The notes beneath the pieces were generated by a model. That model did not search any database, was not told the origin of the DNA, and saw only the letters and a program-made list of their open reading frames with translations. A DNA stretch of 64,000 nucleotides, from assembly GCA_028386065.3 (NCBI GenBank), contig JAKUCV010003048.1:232423-296422 (forward strand). The letters run 5' to 3'. Made by a program: the position numbers and the translations under genes. Position 1 is the first letter of the stretch; every line of letters begins with the position of its first letter. The stretch is from Turnera subulata (Eukaryota; Streptophyta; Magnoliopsida; Malpighiales; Passifloraceae). Positions 56,716 through 64,000 of this stretch are shown here, one piece after another.

Positions 56716-57312
56716 TAGGGCTTCAAATGAGCAGAGCAGTTCGTGAACGGCTCGAGGCTCAACTCGATAACAACTCGTTCGAGCCTAGCTCGTTAAGGAA
56801 ACAAGCCGAACCTGAGCTTGCCTATAAAAAGCTCGAAACTAAATGAGTCGAGCCCGAGCTTGCTGAAACTCTACTCGTCAGCTCATGAACTTAGCTCATT
56901 TAAGTTCTCGTTTAAAGTCTCATGAGCTCAACTCGTTTAGGTTCATTAACTAGCTTGTGAGAGATTCATGAGTTATTTCCATCATCTTTAAAAAAATATT
57001 TCTATCATTATTTTATTAACAAAATACTTATAATTTTATATGATATAGTAGTTAATATGATTGATTGCTTAAATTATTAGTCAAAAAATATATTTTTTTA
57101 CCAGCTTGACTTGTAATTGTTGGCTCGTTTATAGTTCAATAAGGCTTACTAAATGAGCCGAGTTTGAGCCTACCAAAATCTTAACGAGCTAAACTTGAGC
57201 TTAATAAATAGACTCGAAACAAACACGAGCCGAGCTTGAACTTGATTAAATTTTCACGAGCGGAGCTTGAGTTGTCAAAAGCTCGACTCGGCTCGGCTCA
57301 TTTGCAACCCTA
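56716..57312. mobile_element. hAT-like non-autonomous element (MITE)
   Basis: The terminal inverted repeats are TAGGGCTTCAAATGAGC and, reversed, TAGGGTTGCAAATGAGC. The flanking 8-mers GTCATAGC and GTCAATGG are a plausible decayed 8-bp duplication. The interior is rich in 'gagctcg' and 'gctcgactcggctcgg' motifs and is non-coding. The 597-bp size and TAGGG termini fit hAT relatives. Confidence 0.65.
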
Positions 57313-57994
57313 GTCAATGGTAATTTTAATGATTTATTTTTAAAATTTTGTCACCCTTCCCTCCACCAATTGAAGTGGGGAATGGAGGGTAAAAAAATTA
57401 TTCTTCTCTTCTAGTAAAAATTCATTCCAATTAAGGTTAAATTACAATTCACATCCTTTCCTATCTTTTCCCCATCTATCTAAACATAGAAATTAACCAC
57501 TTTTTTCTTGCTTCTAAAATAGTTAGCTAGTCTTTAGCGGGTCAATAATATGTTTTGTTTTTGTTTCTAATCTTTCGTCCATTATAGGAACTCATTTCCT
57601 TTGTAAAAAAAAAAATTATTTTCATTTTTCTTTTTAACAATTGTGTTTGAATTGAACTGTTAGCGTTGGACTTACTGTTCAACCTCCATTATATCTCTTT
57701 ACCTTTGTTGTTGACAGCCGAATCCAATAAAACCATACAGTGCCTAAAAATGAGGACGACAAAGGAAAATTTTCAAGCTAAACACGCCACACAAAGAAGA
57801 TTTTACACTACAATATTGTTTTTACCACAATAACAGAAACGTGCTTCCTTTTGCAACCAATGGGTTTTTAGTACAGTTGGTATCCGAACTTGGCACATTG
57901 CACTTTGAGTCAATGGTGTATCCAAAATTTTTCCTGAGTCATGGTATTAATACATCATTCAGACAAAAAAAAGCAAAATAATAATAATAATAAC
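57313..57994. other. AT-rich spacer
   Basis: I see no gene or defined element here. It ends in a (TAA)n tract that forms the left target site of the Mutator-like element. Confidence 0.5.
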
Positions 57995-59907
57995 GGTAAA
58001 AAAGTTTTTCTTGTCCCTTCACTTTTTTGTTTTCGCATTTGTTGTGCCTCTTCCTTTTTTTTCACTCTTAATGTCCCTCAACTCTTGAATTACCGGGCCA
58101 CCTTTTCTTTTTGACCCCCAGCAGCCGGTTGGGAGCTGTGGCGCTGACACGTGTCTGTGGGGCCCACTTCAGCTGATTTATTTTTCTTTTTTCTCTTTCT
58201 TTCCTATTTTCTAGGTTTTATTATATTAGTTTTTATAATAAATAGAAGAGAAAAAAAGAATTTAAAAAATATAAATATATTATGCATTCTATCCTAAAAA
58301 AACAAAATAACTTGAATTGCATTCTATCCTAAATACATAATTTTTTAATTATTGTGATTGTTTATAGAACATATACCTTTCGTTCTTTTCTTCTTTTTTT
58401 TTTATAAGAAATGGGATAATTAAATATAAGAAATGGGATAATTAAATATATACCTCCTGATGAAATTGTTTACCTCCTAAATACATAATTTTTCATTCTT
58501 TTCTTCTTGGTCAATTATAATTAAAAATACCTTGCATCAGTCATGGATCCCTAAACAACGATGGTTAATCAAAACTGAAGAACATTGTGATTATCCTAAA
58601 TACATAATTTTTTAATTATTGTGATTGTTTACAGAAGAAAAAAAACATCACTCCCTCCCTGCCCGTCCTCCTCCTCCACTGCCGCCTCCTCCTCCGCTGC
58701 CGCCTCATGCTCTGCCGGTCCTCCTTTTTTTTTTATTTGTCCTCCTCTGCCGGTCCTCCTCCTCCGCTGCCGCCTCCTTCTCCTCCCTCTGCCGCTTCGT
58801 CTTCTCCGGCGTTAAGCCCTTCCAGGCCCTCGGCCACCGCCACCCATCCCGAGCCAACCTGCATCGCCTCATCTCACTCGCCAGCAACCCCGGCCTCACA
58901 CCACCAGAAACCCGACCACCGCACACACGTACCTTCCGTCCACCATCGTCCAACCTGCAACCTAACACATGACCCCAACGCCGCGTCAAACAACAAGACA
59001 TAGTCGCCATCATATCAACACATCCAAACCCGATTAGACACAGAACCAAGCTAATCGAAAAGAGAAAGAGAACAGGGAAGAAAGGAGGCGGCGACGCATC
59101 TCTTACCGGGCGACGACGGCGCGGACTCGCCTCGGCTTCTCCGCCTCTCTGCTCGATTCGCCACCTGACGCAGAGAGGAGTGGACGACGGTAAGAGGAAG
59201 ATGAACGGCAGCAGCGGCTCTCGAGCCCCCCATCATTAATCAAGGAGCTATTAAGAGCAATTGAGAAAATAGAAGAGGAACGAAGAAGAAAAAAAAGGTG
59301 AAGAAGAAGACCAGTGAGTAGAGAACGGTGAAGAAGAAGAGAGAAAAAAAGGAGGGCGACTCGCTGCTCACCTCGGCTCGGCGTTGTTGTCGGGTGGAGG
59401 GGCACGACGGAGAGAGAGTAGAGGAGAAGGGGCTGCTGACGGCGGCGCGACCGCGTGCATAAGAGAAGGAGGCGATGGTGGTGCTGCGCGCGGTGGTGGC
59501 GGTCGGCAGTTGAGACGGCAGTGGAGGAGTGAAGGGGAAGAAGAGAAGATGGGGATGTGTGATGTCGTTTTGGGGTGAAGAGGGGTTGTTTAATTTCTTA
59601 AATAACAAAAGAAAAAGAGTAGGAAAAAAGGTAAAGAAATATTGTATTAAAATGTTAGTTAAAAAAGGAAAGAAAATAAAAAGAGAAAGAGAAAAGAGAA
59701 AGAAAAAAGAAGGGAAGAGAAAAAAATAAAATAATAAGTATAAAGTGGGGCCCACCTTACACATCAGCAACTACCGGCTGTAGTAAGTCAAAAGGACATG
59801 GTGGCCCGGTAAAACGAGACTTGAGGGACATGAAGAGTGAAAAAAAAAGAAGAGGGACAACAAATGCGAAAACAAAAAAGTGAAGGGACAAGAAAAATTT
59901 TTTTACC
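57995..59907. mobile_element. Non-autonomous Mutator-like element with long inverted ends and GC-rich interior
   Basis: The ends GGTAAAAAAGTTTTTC and its reverse extend into inverted repeats of ~150 bp (57995-58170 and 59745-59907, sharing 'cttgtcccttcacttttttg' and 'accgggccacc'). Both ends are flanked by TAATAATAAC, a perfect 10-bp duplication of the size expected for Mutator. Caution: it lies in a TAA repeat. There is no transposase. Segments at 58640-58980 and 59080-59560 have coding-like GC content that contrasts sharply with the AT-rich surroundings, as in Pack-MULEs that have captured gene pieces. I cannot identify the source gene. Confidence 0.75.
58329..58636. repeat. Direct repeat inside the Mutator-like element
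   Basis: 'atcctaaatacataattttt' plus ~24 more bases occurs at 58329 and 58594. Two 'gaaatgggataattaaatat' units at ~58409-58450 lie between. Confidence 0.8.
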
Positions 59908-59948
59908 TAATAATAACCCACCGATACTACGACAGCAACCACCACCTC

Positions 59949-59949
<1 letters not shown>

Positions 59950-59996
<47 letters not shown>
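59950..59996. repeat. 47-nt poly(C) run
   Basis: Forty-seven consecutive C residues followed by 'tccctcccc'. Its length may be an assembly or consensus artefact. Proline-rich ORFs across it are spurious. Confidence 0.9.
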
Positions 59997-59999
<3 letters not shown>

Positions 60000-61138
60000 C
60001 TCCCCACGCTCTACACACAAACTATCCAAAACCCACATCTAATCCATCTCTTCCAATTACAATCTCCATTGTCGCATCTTCCCACCACCACACTTGGGCA
60101 AACCTTACAAATTGACATCCTCTTTCGTTTGAAATTAAATCCTGATTGATTAGTGTTCGTGAACTGGAGAAAGGTTGCGGTGCGTGGTGCTGCAGATGCG
60201 ATACCGTGTTGCTGGATTGACCCTTGGATTGCAGGCGCCTGGACTTTGGCCTTCTGCTCGTGGCTGCCTATGGAGGGGTTGCGTATGGAGGGATTTACCG
60301 GACGACATTAACCAGTTTCACCAAACTTAGAGGATAGGAATTGCTAAAAAAATTTTTAAGGGACAATATTAAACAAAACCTCAAAGTTGGGGGCATAAAA
60401 TATTTTTGAATCGTTATCTTTCCTCAAAATAATTTTTAAATTTAATTTCTTGAAAATATTTTTAAAAATAAAAAAAGAAAAATAATTCCAAACACATCCC
60501 ATAACGCAAAAAAGAAGGAAAAAAAGTTTTTTGAATAATGTGATAATGTGTAATATCACATTATTTTTGTTTACCAAAAAAAAAATATCACATAATTTTT
60601 TTTATTTCATAAACCAATCGGGCCACACGTTTTAATGGGGATATGAAGATAGGTGAGAGATTGGAAAACAAATGTTGGACTCTCAATTTTATTTGGTAAA
60701 CAAAAATTTTAATTTAAGGTTTACAATTGGGATTTTAGGTGGATGTTTCTTCGGTTGAACCTCTTAAACCGGGCGGGCACTAGGAAATGAGTGGGACCCA
60801 TGTCTGCCACATGGACATGAAACGATGTCGTATTATGAGCGACGAGAATTTTGGACAGCTTCTACGTCAACATATACCATGCCCGTGGCACATGACTGAT
60901 CTGCCCAACGAAAGTCTGGGTAAATAAATGACTCAAAAAAAAAGTTCTGAGTACACTATTGAAACAAAGTGTAAAATTCACGTACCAATTGTATCAAAAA
61001 CCCTGCAACCAATCAAACATAGGAACAATCCGATCATCTAACAAGCATCATCTGATTTGTATTCAATTAGGCACAAACATCCACATATTAACCAGAGTGA
61101 CATTCAGGGACACAGTTAATTTCCCTCATATACTAAAA
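59997..61138. other. Spacer without a gene
   Basis: No supported gene. A perfect 11-bp-arm hairpin AATAATGTGAT...ATCACATTATT is near 60532-60565. Confidence 0.5.
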
Positions 61139-61149
61139 CTTCAAAGAAA

Positions 61150-61738
61150 TGTTTCCCAATATTCTTCACCAATGCATTCTCTTGCCTTTGTGTTGTCAAG
61201 CAGCACTAAGCTCTCCACAAAGGGGAAAAGACCAACGTCATGGTACCCTGCAGCTTCTACTATTGTGGGATCCTCCAACTTGCCACCACTATTTGGATTG
61301 ACAAAAACTAGCTAGTCCCATGGAGTCCAAGAACAATAGCAATTTATCATTGCTACTAAATCTTAGTGCCTTACTTATCCTAAGCCCTTTGTCGTCAATA
61401 CTCAACTTCATCCATGAATCCACCACACTATATTCTTTCAACACCCACCTGAATAATTGGAAATTGATATGTAGCAAGATTACCACACACCATATTCGAT
61501 GAATCTTTATAGGTTGATATAGAGATGCAGTCGTGGTACTTGTGGCGGTATTGATCGACCCTCGCTAGACAATCCGGCAACATGATTTCACCAAAAGCCT
61601 CGTCCCTTATATCATATGACACAATCACACTATCACTACACGACCCTACTTGGGTGGCAGTAGAATGCAGAACCCCTCCAACACAAACTGCAGCTCTAAA
61701 GACTCTCTTCTTATATGGAAATATTGGTGCATTGGCTG
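61150..61738 (-). pseudogene. Decayed F-box protein gene (F-box-associated region)
   Basis: The - strand reads VCVGGVLHSTATQ and IVSYDIRDEAFGEIMLPDCL. A later segment gives WVLKEYSVVDSWMKLSIDDK, then KALRFSSNDKLLLF. After a one-base shift near 61310 comes VNPNSGGKLEDPTIVEAAGY and a C-terminal FVESLVLLD. This is the order of the F-box-associated interaction domain, which binds substrates of SCF ubiquitin ligases. Frameshifts separate the pieces. The 5' part, including any F-box, is removed by the copia insertion beginning at 61739. Confidence 0.7.
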
Positions 61739-61953
61739 TGTTAGCAGACGATAATCCTAATCCTAAGTAATAGGCTTATCATAATCTTGTTTCTATTCTT
61801 ATCGTTTACAACTCCCTTTTTACTAGAGTTCTTGTATGACTGTAACACTAACCTACTTGTATCACTTATATCAGTATATAATACCATGGCTGGGTACGTG
61901 ATTTGTGTGCCAGTATTCTGCACATAACAAGTCTATTAGGTTAGGTTTCTATA
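61739..61953 (+). mobile_element. 5' LTR of the last copia element
   Basis: Short LTR with TG start and a probable decayed CA end (TA) directly before the primer site at ~61954-61966. The right LTR is outside the window, so the right limit is inferred from the primer site. Confidence 0.6.
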
Positions 61954-62032
61954 TGGTAGCGGAGCCTTCTGCTTAATCGCTTACCCAAACAAATTTCTTC
62001 TCTTTCCCTCTTGCTCTCCCTATTGTTTTTCG

Positions 62033-62924
62033 ATGGCACAAGATCCTCCTCCCTCTAGTTCTGTTAATTCTGGGACAGGGAACAACAACAATAACCCTCC
62101 TATTGGTGATGTTGCTGCAACGCCCACCATTGTTGTGCAACCCCTCACAAACTCTCATCAATCTGTCTCGATACAGTTATCCCATCATAACTATGTGTTT
62201 TGGAGGGCTCAGATGGAGCCCTATCTTGCTGGTCAAGGAGTGCTTGGGTATGTTATGGGGGCTTTTCTTTGCCCTGCTCCTACTCGCCTTGATGCTACCG
62301 GTGCTCCTCAACCAAATTCGGATTATGCACGCTGGATCCAACAGGATCAAGCAATTCTGAGCTCAATTAACTCATCCCTTGCTGTTGAAGTTTTTCCAAC
62401 GGTGGTCAGCAAACACGTCCAAAGAGGCGTGGGATGCGCTGAAAGCCTCTCTTGCATCTTCCAATCAGGCACATCGAATGGCCATACACTCTGCATTGCA
62501 GCAGTTTTCTCAACTCCCTGATGAACCTGTTATGCAGTATCTCAATAGGGCCAAACGCCTGTCAGATGAACTTGTTGCCAGTAGGCAAGCAATGACTCCA
62601 ACAGATTTTCAGATAAGTTTAATCTGTGGTCTTCAACCTGAATTAAAAACTTTTTCCACCACTGTCACTGCTCGCCCCGAGCCTCTTTCTTTTGCTGAAT
62701 TGCAGGGAGCTTTAATGAGTTTTGAGTTTCTTCATAATGATCCTCTCAAATCTCTTGCTTTGGAACCTGTCACCATGTCGGACAAGCATAAAGAATCCCC
62801 TGCTGCCTCTCCCTCGGCTCATGTGGTTCAAAAAACAGTCCTTTCCTCCTGCTCAGCGTGGTGGCCATGGTCGTCGTGGTGGGGGAGGACGCGGAGGCCG
62901 AGGGTCCTATCCTCAGTTTTATGA
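62033..62924 (+). pseudogene. gag: Copia Gag (one frameshift)
   Basis: An N-terminal Asn/Pro-rich leader is followed by SIQLSHHNYVFWRAQMEPYL, the typical copia Gag start. A shift near 62380-62420 moves to the frame with KEAWDALKASLASSNQAHRM, LPDEPVMQYLNRAKRLSDEL and SLICGLQPELKTF. A Gly/Arg-rich segment (RGGHGRRGGGGRGG, in another frame) and a zinc knuckle CQICNKWGHIAPNC (62965-63006) follow. The capsid protein is otherwise of ordinary size. Confidence 0.85.
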
Positions 62925-63036
62925 CAATCGTGCGCCTCGCTCTTAGGAATCAAATAGACCCTGATGTCAGATTTGCAACAAATGGGGTCATATTGCACCA
63001 AATTGCTATCAGCGAAATTCCTCTCCAACTATCAAT

Positions 63037-63764
63037 ATGGTCTCCCAATCCTATTCTCCTTATTCTCTAGAGCAATGGTTCCATGATACAGGAGCCAGTC
63101 ATCATGTGACTCCGGATCAGCATCATCTCCAACAATACACTGAATATCCTGGTCATGACCTGGTTCAGGTTGGTAATGGTCAGGAACTGTCCATTACGGG
63201 AGTAGGTATTTCTTCTTTTCAAACCCCACTCGTCCTTTACATGTTAATAACATTCTTCATGTCCCAACTATCACCAAATCCTTACTCTCTGTGCAACAAT
63301 TTGCCAAAGATAATGATGTGTTTTTTGAGTTTCACCCTGATTTATTTTTCGTAAAGGACCGAGTCAGCAGGCAAACTCTCCTTACCGGCCGGAGTAGCAA
63401 TGGTCTTTACACCTTCAACCCCAAACCCGACAATGGTGGAAAATAGGTGCATTCAGTAACTCGGGTTGAAGAGACTATTTGGCATCAGCGGCTTAGACAC
63501 CCGCATCCCCAACTACAGCAACAGATTTTCTCTCTTTTTCGTCTTCTAGTTTGCAAACCTTCTGTTTTTAATTCTAGTGTTGATTGTCCTTTTGGCAAGC
63601 TTGCTCGTAGTCATTTACCTCTATCTACTAGTCGTTCTACCAAACCTTTGGAATTGATTTTTACGGATGTTTGGGGACCATCCCTGTATTCTAGTATTAA
63701 TGGTTCACGTTTTTATGTTATATTTTGGATTATAGCCTTTTTTCATCCTTGTGTTAGACCATAA
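63037..63764 (+). pseudogene. pol: Copia protease, GAG-pre-integrase and start of integrase
   Basis: The protease active site is WFHDTGASHHVTPD, with VQVGNGQELSITGVG after it. After a frameshift near 63225 the reading continues with LLSVQQFAKDNDVFFEFHPD. A stop in 'NGGK*' precedes IWHQRLRHPHPQL (pre-integrase) and LELIFTDVWGPS (integrase). The integrase is cut near 63733 by the foldback MITE before its second catalytic Asp. Confidence 0.82.
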
Positions 63765-63980
63765 AGTTGAAAGTCATCCTTGTATTGGTTTTGGTCTATT
63801 TTCATTCCTCTGTCCATGGGTTTTGGCTTGTTTTTATCCCTCTAAATAGGCCAAAAAGTCAAACACAAGAATGAAAATAAGACAAAATTCACAAATAGAG
63901 GGATGAAAACAAGCCAAAATCTAATAGAGGGATGACTTCCAACTTTGAGGTCTAATACAAGGATGAAAAAACACTTTATT
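63733..63980. mobile_element. Foldback MITE inserted in copia integrase
   Basis: The two halves are imperfect reverse complements over ~120 bp each: the left end 'tttttcatccttgtgttaga' pairs with the right end '...aatacaaggatgaaaaaa'. 'tgttatattttggat.at' occurs on both sides (63716-63733 and 63982-64000), a near-perfect repeat of ~18 bp that marks the interrupted integrase codons. There is no coding capacity. Confidence 0.7.
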
Positions 63981-64000
63981 CTGTTATATTTTTGGATGAT

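Larger units (their letters stand above)
61739..64000 (+). mobile_element. Ty1-copia element with short LTR (left part; runs off the window)
   Basis: The ~215-bp 5' LTR (61739 to ~61953) starts TGTTAGCAG and ends before TATGGTAGCGGAGCC, the primer site. Gag, protease and the start of integrase follow. The insertion interrupts the F-box pseudogene. A foldback MITE sits in the integrase. The rest lies beyond 64000. Confidence 0.85.

Noticed and set aside
58621..59405. Possible host gene in the GC-rich block
   Set aside because: No recognisable domain, several overlapping frames of equal length, and the block lies between Mutator-type inverted ends; treated as possible captured DNA and not a gene.
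59837..60149. Proline-rich ORFs
   Set aside because: They owe their length to the 47-nt C run; frame and residues are artefactual.

Overview
This window is plant nuclear DNA, almost certainly from an angiosperm with a large transposon-rich genome. The evidence is Tekay/Del-type Ty3-gypsy and SIRE-type Ty1-copia retrotransposons, Mutator- and hAT-type non-autonomous DNA elements, tRNA-derived SINE-like fragments, F-box and RNase H-like gene debris, and long AT-rich spacers. I see no intact ordinary host gene, no rRNA or tRNA gene and no CRISPR.

Layout. 1-22486: a Tekay/Del chromovirus on the + strand. Its 5' LTR is itself interrupted by an LTR whose right end is at 560. Gag and pol are decayed, and the integrase is split by a nearly 12-kb SIRE-type copia element on the - strand (6672-18652, target duplication CGGGA). 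22487-24521 and 43764-46145: the old AT-rich spacer, now separated by a Russian-doll nest. Level 1 is a solo LTR (24522-27986 plus 43740-43763, duplication GACCT). Level 2 is a non-coding gypsy element on the - strand (27987-43734, duplication GACTG). Level 3 is a LARD-like non-autonomous element inside its 5' LTR (34639-42281, duplication CTTAG). 46146-52252: a heavily decayed copia element. 52253-55618: SINE-like and RNase H fragments and a truncated LTR. 55619-61138: F-box debris, a hAT-like MITE, a Mutator-like element with captured GC-rich sequence, and a 47-nt C run. 61150-64000: a decayed F-box gene broken by a small-LTR copia element, which is in turn broken by a foldback MITE.

Most interesting signals. 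(1) A chimeric gene-like ORF occurs three times (10981-11664, 32369-33052, 48440-49138), each inside an unrelated retrotransposon and each antisense to its host. It has an unrecognised N-terminal domain fused to the first half of an endonuclease/exonuclease/phosphatase domain, with a TATA box upstream. The differences between copies are mostly synonymous, so it appears to have evolved as a protein. (2) The SIRE U3 carries nine pairs of the palindrome AACATCGATGTT with start-to-start spacing of 21 bp (one pair 20), and more pairs bracket the antisense gene. (3) The decayed copia element contains at least 16 small hairpins that share a 5-nt CWGAA-like loop.

The elements work as parasites. The SIRE copy looks young and carries an extra ORF in the envelope position. 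The level 2 and level 3 elements lack gag and pol and must be mobilised in trans.
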